Below, in pieces: positions 1-10,200 of a stretch of 64,000 bases of DNA. A program made the translations under genes and the position numbers. Under the pieces are notes generated by a model. That model made no database searches. It was not told where the DNA came from and saw nothing but the letters and a program-made list of their open reading frames with translations. Each line of letters begins with the position of its first letter. Positions within the stretch are counted from its first letter, which is position 1. Origin of the DNA: an uncultured Saprospiraceae bacterium. GTDB taxonomy: Bacteria > Bacteroidota > Bacteroidia > Chitinophagales > Saprospiraceae. The DNA lies in NCBI GenBank assembly GCA_905480605.1, contig CAJQRD010000035.1, positions 39,677 to 103,676 on the forward strand, written 5' to 3'.

Positions 1-1696
1 TATCACGGATGCATTAAAGATTACAGGTTCATATGCTAAACAAGAGAAAGATAGAACTATAGGTGAGTACTATCCTTCAAACTCTAGATATAGAGGTGGT
101 GTGGCTAGAAACGGATTTGCAAGAAAAGGTGTTATCGATGAGCACAATGACTTATTTGAAGGTACCTTACAATACTCAGGTGAATCAGGAAATATATCAT
201 ACACGGCTTTGGCAGGAACTTCATTCCAAAAATTTAATTCGGAAGGTTTAGGTATTCAAGCTGGTGGATTTTTATTAGATGATAATAATTTCAATCAATT
301 GTCTCAAGCTGCGGAAATATTATCAGGACAAGCTGACGTATTTTCATATGGTAATTCTTATAGCTTACAGGCTCAATTTGGTAGAGTTAGTGTAAATATT
401 GATGATACTTATTTTGGTTCTGCAAGTGTAAGAAGAGAAGGATCTGATAGATTTGGACCTGATAATAGATATGGTATTTTTCCTGCTTTAAGTGCAGGTG
501 TGGATATCTCTAAATTATCTAATATTTCAGGTGTTGATAATTTAAAATTAAGAGTTGGGTATGGTGTTACAGGAAACCTTCCTGGTCAAAACAACCTTTT
601 TGCTTCAATATTTAATCCTGGAGCTCAATTCTTTTACAATGGAGAATTTGTTCCTTCTTTTGGACCAACAACAAATGCAAATCCTGATTTGAAGTGGGAG
701 ACAAAGACTGAAATTAATGTTGGTGTGGATTTCGCTTTGAGTGATTACAGATTAACAGGTTCATTAGATGTTTTCAACAGGAAAACTGATGACTTGATTT
801 TATTTGTAGCTGTTCCAGTTCCACCAAATTTAGCTCCTAATACATGGGATAATGTAGCTTCATTCTCTACGAATGGTATTGAATTGGCTGTTAACTATAA
901 TTTAATACAAGGTGAGAACTTTACATATACACCAGGTTTAATCTTTACTTCTTACAGCACAATTTTAGATGAGTACCTTGAAGATACTCCTAGACAATTT
1001 AGAACTAACTTAGGTGCTCCAGGACAAAACATTACTGATGCAGGTGTCGGTCTTCACTTAATTGAAGAAGGACAAGCTCTAGGTCAAATTGTTGCTCCAA
1101 CAATTGGAAATATTACTGAAGATGGTGCGATTGAATTTGCTGATCTAAATAATGACGGTGCTATTGATGCTGGTGATTGGTCAATCGTTGGTAATGGATT
1201 ACCTGATTTTGAAATGTCATTAAATAACAATTTTACTATAAATAAGAACTGGGATTTAAACATTTTCATAAGAGGAGCGTTTGGTCATAGTCTGGTAAAT
1301 ACTTACAGAGCTTTTTATGAAACATTCCCAGATCAACCTGGTGCAAACTTCATAAATACAAGCAAGGCAAATACAGCTGTAAAGACAGCTTCTTACAATG
1401 CTGAACATGTTGAAGATGCATCTTTCGTGAGATTGGACAACATGTCTTTGGGTTATACTTTTGACACTTCTAATTCTCAGTTTGGATCAGCAAGAATATT
1501 TATCGCAGGTCAAAACTTATTTACTTTAACTGGTTACACTGGTGTTGATCCTGAGGTAAGACTTGGAGATACTGGTGCAGTAGATAATGGTGCAAGAGAT
1601 CTTGATACTCAAGATGTTTTAGCTCCAGGTGTTGATAGAAGAAATACTTATTTTTTCACACGTACCTTCACTTTAGGTGCTAATATCAGTTTCTAA
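1..1696 (+). CDS. SusC/RagA-family TonB-dependent outer-membrane receptor (C-terminal part)
   Basis: Outer-membrane beta-barrel that imports oligosaccharides or other nutrients together with the SusD lipoprotein encoded next. The reading frame is already open at base 2, so the signal peptide, carboxypeptidase-like domain and plug lie upstream of the window; about 565 residues of barrel remain. Aromatic strand-forming segments alternate throughout, an SFVRLDNMSLGYTF-like stretch typical of SusC C-termini occurs near 1420-1460, and the protein ends in the barrel-closing RTFTLGANISF with a terminal Phe. The stop is 17 nt before the susD start, so the two genes are surely co-transcribed. The first internal ATG/GTG codons (for example 101) are not real starts. 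The substrate cannot be read from this fragment; the neighbouring GH65 and GH13 genes suggest an alpha-glucoside, which is inference. Confidence 0.93.
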   Translation, partial: ITDALKITGSYAKQEKDRTIGEYYPSNSRYRGGVARNGFARKGVIDEHNDLFEGTLQYSGESGNISYTALAGTSFQKFNSEGLGIQAGGFLLDDNNFNQLSQAAEILSGQADVFSYGNSYSLQAQFGRVSVNIDDTYFGSASVRREGSDRFGPDNRYGIFPALSAGVDISKLSNISGVDNLKLRVGYGVTGNLPGQNNLFASIFNPGAQFFYNGEFVPSFGPTTNANPDLKWETKTEINVGVDFALSDYRLTGSLDVFNRKTDDLILFVAVPVPPNLAPNTWDNVASFSTNGIELAVNYNLIQGENFTYTPGLIFTSYSTILDEYLEDTPRQFRTNLGAPGQNITDAGVGLHLIEEGQALGQIVAPTIGNITEDGAIEFADLNNDGAIDAGDWSIVGNGLPDFEMSLNNNFTINKNWDLNIFIRGAFGHSLVNTYRAFYETFPDQPGANFINTSKANTAVKTASYNAEHVEDASFVRLDNMSLGYTFDTSNSQFGSARIFIAGQNLFTLTGYTGVDPEVRLGDTGAVDNGARDLDTQDVLAPGVDRRNTYFFTRTFTLGANISF

Positions 1697-1713
1697 AAAT
1701 TAAATATTAAAAA

Positions 1714-3258
1714 ATGAGACAATTATATAAATTTTTATTTCTCGTATTTGCAATTTCAATCGTGTCTTGTTCTGATCTGGAACCTGAATTCACGGATGTA
1801 ATTCCTGAGGAGAATTATTTTCAAAATGAGGCAGCATTCATTTCTGCTTTAGGTTCAGCATATACAAATATGTATGGATATATGAATCATGGTGGTATGT
1901 TTTCATTGGACGTGGTTTCTTCAGATGAGGCTGCAGTTACACACAAAGGCCCGGATTGGGAAGATGGTGGACAATGGCTAAGAATGCATAAGCACGAATT
2001 TTTTGATGGTGAAGGTGTATTCGGTAATGTTTGGAACTTTTGTTACGGTGGAATTAACACTTGTAACAGATTGATCGCAACTTTCGAAAATGCAACAAAT
2101 GAAAATTCTCCAGCATTTATAGCTGAGTTAAAAGTATTGAGAGCTTACTACTATACTATCTTATTGGATGTGTTTGGTAATGTACCAATTATTGATACTT
2201 TCGATGTTCCTGAAGGTTTTAAACCAGCTACAGTTTCTAGAACTGAGGTTTATAACTGGGTTAAAGCTGAATTAGAGGCTCAAGTTCCTTTGTTACCACA
2301 AGAAAATTCTTCAGCTACTTATGGAAGAGTTAACTATTATGCTGGACAAGCAATCTTAGCTAATTTATATTTAAACGCAGAAGTTTATACAGGTACAGCA
2401 GAGAATGCGAAAGCTGTAGCTGCTTGTGATGAAATTATAAATTCTGGAGCTTTTTCAATGGAGTCTAATTACTTTGCAAACTTTGCAGTAGAAAATTCAG
2501 GTTCTAATGAAAACATTTGGGTTATCCCTTATGATGCTGTTAATGCAGGTGGTTTTAACTTGGTTCAAATGACATTACACTATGAGTCTCAAAAGACTTT
2601 TGGTACTGTTGATCAACCTTGGAATGGATACTGTGTTCTTGCAGATCTTTACAACTCTTTTGAAGCTGATGATATTAGATTATCTGGTGGATCAAGAGCA
2701 TACGGTGTTATGTTGCATGGACCTCAAAGAGACCTTAATGGTGAACTATTGAAAGATGAAGCGGATTCATGGTACGAAGACAATGCATTCAATGGTGATG
2801 CAAGAGTTGTTGTATTTGATCCTGAAATAAATGAACTGGCACCTAATGCACATAGAGATGGTGGAGCTAGATTGTCAAAGTATGAGTACGAAGTTGGTTC
2901 TCCAAGTTCTATGAGTAATGACTTTGCTTTATTCAGATATGCTGAAATCTTAATGAACAAAGCAGAAGCTATGTGGAGAATGAATGCTGGTAGTTCTGAA
3001 GCTTTAGATCTTGTAAATATGATCAGAGAAAGAGCTGGTGTAGCTCCTTTCGCTTCTCTTGATGCTGACAGCTTTTTAGCTGAAAGAGGTAGAGAACTTT
3101 GTTTCGAAGTTAAGCGAAGAAGCGATATGATTAGATTTGACAAGTGGGGTGACGCATGGTGGGAAAAGAATACATCAGATGCTAACAAAAAGTTGATGCC
3201 TATTCCTGCAGATCAAATTACTTTAAATGAAAATTTAGTGCAAAATCCAGGTTACTAG
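1714..3258 (+). CDS. SusD/RagB-family nutrient-binding outer-membrane lipoprotein
   Basis: Surface lipoprotein that caps the SusC barrel and delivers ligand to it. The start ATG gives a 514-residue protein, normal for the family, with a lipoprotein signal ending in IVSC (Cys19). Family marks: the N-terminal EENYFQNEAAFISALGSAY helix, the central ELKVLRAYYYTILLDVFGNVPI segment, and near the C-terminus FRYAEILMNKAEA, then LVNMIRERAG and ERGRELCFEVKRRSDMIRF. It ends in an NPGY tail, the usual SusD ending. It follows the SusC gene by 17 nt and is closed off by a strong terminator, so susCD forms its own transcription unit. Ligand is unknown; binding residues are not predictable by eye. Confidence 0.95.
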   Translation: MRQLYKFLFLVFAISIVSCSDLEPEFTDVIPEENYFQNEAAFISALGSAYTNMYGYMNHGGMFSLDVVSSDEAAVTHKGPDWEDGGQWLRMHKHEFFDGEGVFGNVWNFCYGGINTCNRLIATFENATNENSPAFIAELKVLRAYYYTILLDVFGNVPIIDTFDVPEGFKPATVSRTEVYNWVKAELEAQVPLLPQENSSATYGRVNYYAGQAILANLYLNAEVYTGTAENAKAVAACDEIINSGAFSMESNYFANFAVENSGSNENIWVIPYDAVNAGGFNLVQMTLHYESQKTFGTVDQPWNGYCVLADLYNSFEADDIRLSGGSRAYGVMLHGPQRDLNGELLKDEADSWYEDNAFNGDARVVVFDPEINELAPNAHRDGGARLSKYEYEVGSPSSMSNDFALFRYAEILMNKAEAMWRMNAGSSEALDLVNMIRERAGVAPFASLDADSFLAERGRELCFEVKRRSDMIRFDKWGDAWWEKNTSDANKKLMPIPADQITLNENLVQNPGY

Positions 3259-3281
3259 GATTTAACTAAAAATATATTTGT

Positions 3282-3313
3282 AAAAGGTCACCTTCTTTTG
3301 TTGGTGACCTTTT
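3282..3313 (+). terminator. Rho-independent terminator after susCD
   Basis: An inverted repeat AAAAGGTCACC / GGTGACCTTTT with a loop of about ten bases, ending in a T run, lies 24 nt after the susD stop. It separates susCD from the three FG-GAP lipoprotein genes, although the first of those starts only 17 nt after it, so read-through is possible. Confidence 0.8.
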
Positions 3314-3330
3314 ATGTTTTACCTATATCT

Positions 3331-6300
3331 ATGACCAACCGTTTTCTAATATACACTCTCATTTTTAGTATGGTTTTATTATCCTGTAATGATTCCAATA
3401 AAAGAGATATTAACATAGATGACCCCAAATCAAATAATTTAAAAACACTTTCGTCAAAAAATACGGGTATTCTCTTTTCTAATGACCTTGTTCTAACTGA
3501 GGAATTCAATCCTTATACTTTTAAAAGTTTCCTAAATGGCGGGGGTGTTGCCTTAGGAGACATTAATAACGACGGACTTTTAGATGTTTACCTCTCTGGT
3601 AACCTTGTTGAAAATAAGCTTTACCTAAATTCTGGTAATTTAAAGTTTACAGATATCACAGAAAAATCAGGGTTAACTTGTCCTAATGTTTGGTCTACTG
3701 GTATTAGTATGGTTGACATTAATCATGATGGTTTTTTGGATGTTTATGTTTGTAAATCAGGACAACCCAACACGCCTAACCGATCAAACCAAATATTTAT
3801 TAACAACCACGATTTGACATTCACCGATATGTCAAAAGAGTATGGACTTGACTTTGTTGGCTTATCTGTGCATTCTGCTTTCTTCGATTATGATAAAGAC
3901 GGCGACCTTGATTGTTACTTACTCAACAACAGTATCCGTTCTGTTGGCAATTATGATATTGCAACAGGACTACGAGAAACCCCAGATGAAAAAGGAGGCA
4001 ATAAATTACTTAAAAACCTTGAAGTAGAAACGGGAGAAATCAAATTCGTAGATGTCTCAACGCAGTCTGGAATTTATACAAGTGCTATTGGTTTCGGGTT
4101 AGGAGTTAGTATCTCTGATGTTAACGGAGATGGGTGGGACGACATGTTTGTAAGTAATGATTTTTTTGAAAGAGACTACCTGTATTTAAATAATCAAGAT
4201 GGTACTTTTAAAGAAGCAATTACTGAATCAATGACGGAGTTGAGTTTGGGTTCTATGGGTGCGGATATTGCTGATCTAAATAATGATGCACGTCCAGAAA
4301 TATTTGTTACTGAAATGCTTCCTGAAACAATGAGGCGTTACAAGACTAAAACAGCATTCGAGTCCTTTGATAAATCACAGCTCAACGCAACGAAAGGTTA
4401 CCATAATCAATTCGGAAGAAATGTCTTACAATACAACGTTGGTAATAAGAACAATATACCTCAGTTTAAAGAACTGGGAAGGTATCACAACATAGAAGCC
4501 ACTGATTGGAGCTGGGGAGCACTAATGGCTGATTTTGACAACAATGGTTATAAAGATATATTTGTGGCTAATGGCATAAAAAAGGACTTGTTAGATCAAG
4601 ACCATGTCAGTTTTTACACACCACAAAAATTAGGTAACCTTATCAAAGGCAGGGAGACTAATATATTTAAAAACATGATAGAGTCTTTTCCTTCTTATCC
4701 AATAAACAATTATTACTACAAACAAATCTCACTTGATTCCTTTGTTCATATTCCTTTTAATGATAGTGAAAAGGGATTTTCAAATGGATCAGCTTATGGC
4801 GACTTGGATAATGATGGGGACCTTGATTTGATTGTTAATAATATAGATAAAATTGCATCAGTTGTAGAAAATACAACTGAGGAAAATCATTTTATACAAT
4901 TTAAGTTATCAGGTGGTAAATTCAATTCACACGGCATAGGAACGAAGATTAAACTTTATGTAAATGGTGAAGTTTATTTTGCAGAAAACAATCCAATGCG
5001 TGGATATCAATCTTGCATTGATCCTAAGTTGCATTTTGGTCTAGGAAATATTACTACAATAGATTCAGTACACATTGAATGGCCAGATATGGGTATTCAA
5101 AAGTTAAATAATCTTGCAGCAGATAGTTTATATCTTTTAAGTCAGAATGCTGCGGCTTATGAAACATTGCCAAAAACTAAAATAAATTCTAAAACTTTCT
5201 TGACTAAAGTGGATCCTCTGTTTAAGTTTATACATAAGGAAAATAACTTTGCAGATTTTGATAAAAATAGGATTCAAAATTATTTTCTTTCAAATGAATC
5301 TCCAAGCATAAGTATTGGTGATATTAATAATGATCAATTGAATGATGTTGTTATATCAAATAGCAAGGACGCTCCCAATCTTATTTTTACTCAAAAAAAT
5401 GGAAAATTTGGAAAAGGGTATTCATCTTTTTCTGACATAAATATTGAAAAAGAGACTTCTGATATTTTAATTGAGGATTTAAATGTAGATGGACTAAATG
5501 ATCTATACACTGTAAATGGAAGTGTAGAATTTTCAAGAGAATCAAGTAATATAAAGGATGATGTTTTCTTTGGTCTAGAAGATGAGAGAATTGAAAAAAG
5601 TAAAGCAAGTCTCAGCTTCCAGCAAGGATGTTGTGCAGCAGTGATAAAAAAAACAAGTGGTAAGTCAAAATTACTTTTGGTTGCACCTCGTATAAATGGA
5701 TCAGTTCTGGGTTTGCCTACCAAGATGTCAGTTTATAAATTTGAAAAAAATGTTGTAGAATCTAATATGACCTTGTCAAAATCATTTGAGGATGTAGGAA
5801 TGGTCACAGATATTATTGTGGGGAATATAGAAGGAGATTCAGAGTCTGAAATTATAGTTGCAAGTCAATTTAAACCAATTTCTATATATAAACTAAACGA
5901 AGAAAACACTGTAGATAAATTGACGAATACTGGACTTGATGGTTTTGCAGGAAATTGGAATGACTTAGTATTAGAAGATGTAGATAATGATGGAGATAAT
6001 GATATTATAGCCTTAAACTTAGGAATTAACAACAGATTGCATAATATGTCAAATGGGGAATTGTATTTGTTTACAAATGACTTTGATAGCAATGGAGATG
6101 TTGATAATGTTTATTGTTATAAAAACGGGGATAAATTCTATCCAATTCATTTGAGAGAGGAAATGATCATGCAAATGCCTGCCGTAAAAAAGAAAGTACT
6201 AAAATATGCTGATTATGCAGATGCATCATTGACGGATATATTTGGAGATGCAATCGTTAAAAGATCATTGATCTGCAATATAAATGAGTTTAACTCTGGT

Positions 6301-6654
6301 ATCTTTTATAATGACAATGGTTCTTTTACCTTTGTACCTTTGCCTAAAGAGGTGCAATACAGTGAACAAAAAGCGGTTTGGTGTGGTGATATAAATAATG
6401 ATGGTTGGAACGACCTTATAATAGGAGGTAACCAATATAAAGCACAGCCACATATTGGGATGAATGCAGCATCATTTGGGCATGTACTTTTAAATGATAA
6501 AACAGGTAAATTTGTGCACCTCTCTATGGATCAATCAGGTCTGTTTGAGAAAGGTCAAATTAGAGATATTGAAAGCATTAATGTTAATGGTGTAACTTAT
6601 TTGCTGATAGCAAAGAACAACGCACCTATGAGTTTTTATAAGATAAATAATTAG
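3331..6654 (+). CDS. FG-GAP/VCBS-repeat lipoprotein with ASPIC/UnbV domain, paralogue 1
   Basis: Large surface lipoprotein of the CRTAC1/ASPIC-UnbV type. I chose the ATG at 3331, not the TTG at 3298 inside the terminator stem, because it gives a clean signal ending LLSC (Cys19). About a dozen calcium-loop repeats of the DxNxDGxxD kind are visible (for example DINNDGLLD, DINHDGFLD, DYDKDGDLD, DLDNDGDLD), forming two beta-propeller-like blocks. Between them, near residues 525-590, is an ASPIC/UnbV-like segment (GIGTKIKLYVNG ... MRGYQS ... HFGLG ... IDSVHIEWPD). Paralogues follow at 7203 and 10517. Proteins of this kind are common beside SusCD pairs in Bacteroidota. A surface binding or adhesion role is inferred; no catalytic motif is visible. 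Confidence 0.9.
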   Translation: MTNRFLIYTLIFSMVLLSCNDSNKRDINIDDPKSNNLKTLSSKNTGILFSNDLVLTEEFNPYTFKSFLNGGGVALGDINNDGLLDVYLSGNLVENKLYLNSGNLKFTDITEKSGLTCPNVWSTGISMVDINHDGFLDVYVCKSGQPNTPNRSNQIFINNHDLTFTDMSKEYGLDFVGLSVHSAFFDYDKDGDLDCYLLNNSIRSVGNYDIATGLRETPDEKGGNKLLKNLEVETGEIKFVDVSTQSGIYTSAIGFGLGVSISDVNGDGWDDMFVSNDFFERDYLYLNNQDGTFKEAITESMTELSLGSMGADIADLNNDARPEIFVTEMLPETMRRYKTKTAFESFDKSQLNATKGYHNQFGRNVLQYNVGNKNNIPQFKELGRYHNIEATDWSWGALMADFDNNGYKDIFVANGIKKDLLDQDHVSFYTPQKLGNLIKGRETNIFKNMIESFPSYPINNYYYKQISLDSFVHIPFNDSEKGFSNGSAYGDLDNDGDLDLIVNNIDKIASVVENTTEENHFIQFKLSGGKFNSHGIGTKIKLYVNGEVYFAENNPMRGYQSCIDPKLHFGLGNITTIDSVHIEWPDMGIQKLNNLAADSLYLLSQNAAAYETLPKTKINSKTFLTKVDPLFKFIHKENNFADFDKNRIQNYFLSNESPSISIGDINNDQLNDVVISNSKDAPNLIFTQKNGKFGKGYSSFSDINIEKETSDILIEDLNVDGLNDLYTVNGSVEFSRESSNIKDDVFFGLEDERIEKSKASLSFQQGCCAAVIKKTSGKSKLLLVAPRINGSVLGLPTKMSVYKFEKNVVESNMTLSKSFEDVGMVTDIIVGNIEGDSESEIIVASQFKPISIYKLNEENTVDKLTNTGLDGFAGNWNDLVLEDVDNDGDNDIIALNLGINNRLHNMSNGELYLFTNDFDSNGDVDNVYCYKNGDKFYPIHLREEMIMQMPAVKKKVLKYADYADASLTDIFGDAIVKRSLICNINEFNSGIFYNDNGSFTFVPLPKEVQYSEQKAVWCGDINNDGWNDLIIGGNQYKAQPHIGMNAASFGHVLLNDKTGKFVHLSMDQSGLFEKGQIRDIESINVNGVTYLLIAKNNAPMSFYKINN

Positions 6655-6658
6655 TAAA

Positions 6659-7201
6659 GTGAAAAAGAAATTTAGAATTCCAGTTTTTGCTCTTGTTGTA
6701 ATAAGTATATTTTCTTTTTACAAATGTGATCAAACCAAATATGATAAATCTTATGATGAGCTTGTCAAGGGGTTGTATTTTGGAATGGAAAGACAAGCCT
6801 TTTTTGATCATTGTTGGGAACTTAATCAAAATGGTGAAACACAACATGGTACAATTGACAACAATGTGATGTATATGGATTCTGTGAATTTTGATCCTAA
6901 GGTTGTCATAAATTTTTATCCAGACTTTAATGAAGATAAGATTTCAAAAATGCCGATGTCTTTTTATTTCCACGGATGGGCACCTTGGAATAAGGATAAA
7001 CTCAACCAAGATATATTGGCCAATCAAGTAATAAAGCTATTCGAAAAAAGATATGAAGCCAGTTTTGAAGAACGCAAAGCTCCTAATGGTAGACCATTCC
7101 AAGTAATGTTTATTGGTCCGTTAATGGTGAGAGTTTACAATGATGTGGATGAAATGATTGTTAAAGCTGATATTACACATAAATATTTTAAAGAGAAATA
7201 A
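6659..7201 (+). CDS. Hypothetical lipoprotein between FG-GAP paralogues
   Basis: I do not recognise a named family. A GTG start 4 nt after the previous stop gives 180 residues, with a hydrophobic N-terminus ending in FYKC (Cys23), so it is probably a lipoprotein. The mature part is soluble, rich in aromatic residues and lysine, with a short YFGMERQAFFDHCWELN segment and a central FYFHGWAPWNKDKL stretch; no repeats or metal loops are seen. It sits inside the operon with near-zero spacing on both sides: the next gene's start follows the stop by one base. It was therefore probably co-inherited with the FG-GAP genes and may act with them. No function is assigned. Confidence 0.8.
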   Translation: MKKKFRIPVFALVVISIFSFYKCDQTKYDKSYDELVKGLYFGMERQAFFDHCWELNQNGETQHGTIDNNVMYMDSVNFDPKVVINFYPDFNEDKISKMPMSFYFHGWAPWNKDKLNQDILANQVIKLFEKRYEASFEERKAPNGRPFQVMFIGPLMVRVYNDVDEMIVKADITHKYFKEK

Positions 7202-7202
7202 C

Positions 7203-10200
7203 TTGTATAAATATAGAATTATCATTTTCGCTTTTGTTTTATTTTCTATTTCATCTTGTGAAAAAGAAAATAAGAAACAAGTTGTTAGTAATCAAATTAA
7301 ATTTGAATTGCTTGATTCAAGTGATTCCGGAATAGACTTTATCAATGAACTGAAGTTTGATCGTGATTTCAACATCTATACTTACAGAAATTTTTACAAT
7401 GGTGGAGGTGTATCTATTGGAGATATAAACAATGATGGCCTACCAGATGTCTATATGACGGCCAATATGAAACAAAACGAACTGTATTTGAATAAAGGCA
7501 ATTTGCAGTTTGAAAAAATCACTGATTCTGCTGGAGTAGGAGGGAGTCAACAATGGTCAACAGGTACCACAATGATTGATATCAATAATGATGGTTTTCT
7601 TGATATCTATGTTTGTAATTCTGGAGATATTAAAGGTGATAGTAAACAAAATGAACTGTTTATAAATAATGGTGACAATACTTTTACTGAATCTGCAGAA
7701 AAGTTTGGTTTAGCAGATAAAGGATATTCTACACATGCTGTTTTCTTTGATTACGATAAAGACAATGATTTAGATGCCTACCTGTTGAATAATTCCTATC
7801 AGGCGATCGGTTCATTCAATTTGACACAGAAAGTAAGAAGCAAGAGAGATGAGGTGGGTGGTGATAAATTGCTTAGAAATGACAATGGTGTATTTACAGA
7901 TGTAAGTGAGACTGCAGGAATCTATGGATCAGTTATTGGCTTTGGGTTAGGTGTTACTGTTGGTGATATCAACAATGACAATTGGGATGATATTTACATT
8001 TCTAATGATTTCTTTGAGAAAGATTATCTCTATATCAATAATCAAGATGGCACATTTAGTGAAGAGATGGAGTCGAGAATGAAATCAATTTCTGTGGCTT
8101 CAATGGGGGCAGATCTAGCAGATCTTAACAATGATGGTTTGTCTGATATTTTTGTAACTGAGATGTTACCTTCTACTGACAAGCGATTAAAGACGAAGAC
8201 AACATTTGAGGATTGGGATAAGTATCAAAGCAATATAAAGAATGGGTATTATCATCAATTCACAAGAAATATGTTGCATGTCAATCAACCCAATAATCGT
8301 TTTTTAGAAGTCGGTAGAATGAGTTGTGTTGAAGCTACTGATTGGAGTTGGGGCGCTTTAATGGTTGACTTAGACAATGACGGATTAAAAGATATATTTG
8401 TGGCCAATGGAATTTATCAGGATTTAACGGATCAGGATTTTATAAATTTTATTGCAGATTCTGATGTGATGGCATCTATGGTGAAAGAAAATAAAGTCGA
8501 TTATCAAAAGTTAATTGACGCTATTCCATCTGAGCGTATTCCAAATCACTTTTTTAAGAATCAGGGTGACTTAATCTTTGAAGATAAAACTGTTGATTTT
8601 GGACTTGAAACTCCTAGTCATTCTAATGGCTCAGCTTATGGCGATTTGGACTTGGATGGAGATTTAGATTTGATAATTAACAATGTTAATATGCCGGCTT
8701 TTGTATATGAAAACAATAGCTCAGATAACACCCACTACATACAATTTAAATTAAAATATAAATCTGGTAATAGGGAAGGAATTGGAAGTAAGATTAGTAT
8801 TCACTCTAAAAAACATTCTCAATATCTGAGTTATATGCCGATGAAAGGTTTTCAGTCTTCTATGGATCACCTAATTCATTTCGGACTTGCGAATCAGACA
8901 TCTATTGACTCTGTTTGTATTGTGTGGCCAGATTCTAAGACTACAACCTTGATTAATCCTAATGTAGATTCTTTGATAACAATTGATTATGAGAATGTTG
9001 TAAAAGAATCATTGAATAGAAAAATTGAAAGTCATTCGACTAAGTTGTTTTCAGAAGTCAAAGAAATGGCATTAAGACATCACGAAAGTACTTATGCCGA
9101 TTTTGATCGTGATAGGTTGTTATTTCATATGACTTCTACTCTAGGCCCCGATGTTGAAGTTTCAGATTTGAATAACGATGGACTTGATGATATCATTTTA
9201 AGTCAAGCAAAGGGCAAGGCCAGTCAAATGTTTTATCAATCTAAAGATGGAGGCTTTACTGAAAATAAGAAAGTTCAATTTGCAAAGGATACAAACAACG
9301 AAGATACCCGAAGTCTGGTTTTTGATATTAATAATGATAATAAGAAAGATGTTTTTCTTTTGTCTTGTAGTTCTGAGTTGTCACAAGAATCATCAGGTAT
9401 TAAAGATAGACTTTACATTCAAAAGGAAAATGATGCATTTGAATTGTATGATAAAAATTTCGGTATTTCAAAGTTTCAAAACTCTGGAGCAATAGATGAT
9501 TTTGATTTTGACAATGATGGTGACCTTGATATTATAATAGCAGAGCGATTAAAAGCTTCACAATTTGGAGTTCCATGTAACGCTTACGTTTTACGAAATG
9601 ATGGCGATCAGGGATTTAAAAATATCACTAAGGAAAATGCTCCTGGTTTACTTGGACAAGGAATGTACTCTGACATTAAATTTTCTGATATTAATAATGA
9701 TACGCATATTGACATCGTATACGTTGGTCAATATATGGCAGTAACAGTATTGTTAAACGACGGTAAAAACAATTGGATCAAGGACACAAATTACTTTAAA
9801 GGTATTCCTGTCAAGGGATGGTGGAACAAACTAGAAGTAAAAGATCTGAATGGAGATGGTCTGCCAGATATAATAGCTGGTAATCATGGTCTCAATTCAC
9901 GGTTTAGGGCAAGCCCAGATCAGCCATTGTGTTTACACATCAATGATTTTGATAATAATGGTTCTATCGAACAAATACTATGTAGGTATGAAGGTGATCA
10001 ATCTTATCCCTTAGCATTAAGGCATGATATTTTTAAGCAACTTCCTCATCTAAAAAAGAAGTATTTAAAATATGAGAATTATGCGAATCAAACTATAGAA
10101 GATATCTTTTCTGAGGAAGAAAGAAAAAATATGCTTAGCCTTACTGCGGATAATATGAAAACATCAATCTTTATAAATCGTGGTTCTCATTTTGAGTCAA

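Noticed and set aside
2724..3188. Long minus-strand open frame opposite susD.
   Set aside because: It is an antisense shadow of a strong gene with low-complexity, serine-rich product and no ribosome binding site.
3298..3330. TTG start for the first FG-GAP gene at 3298.
   Set aside because: It lies inside the terminator hairpin and spoils the lipoprotein signal; the ATG at 3331 is better.
7158..7202. Long start for FG-GAP paralogue 2 overlapping the upstream gene by 44 nt.
   Set aside because: The TTG at 7203 gives the same Cys19 lipobox spacing as paralogue 1, so I used it; a longer leader would be unusual.
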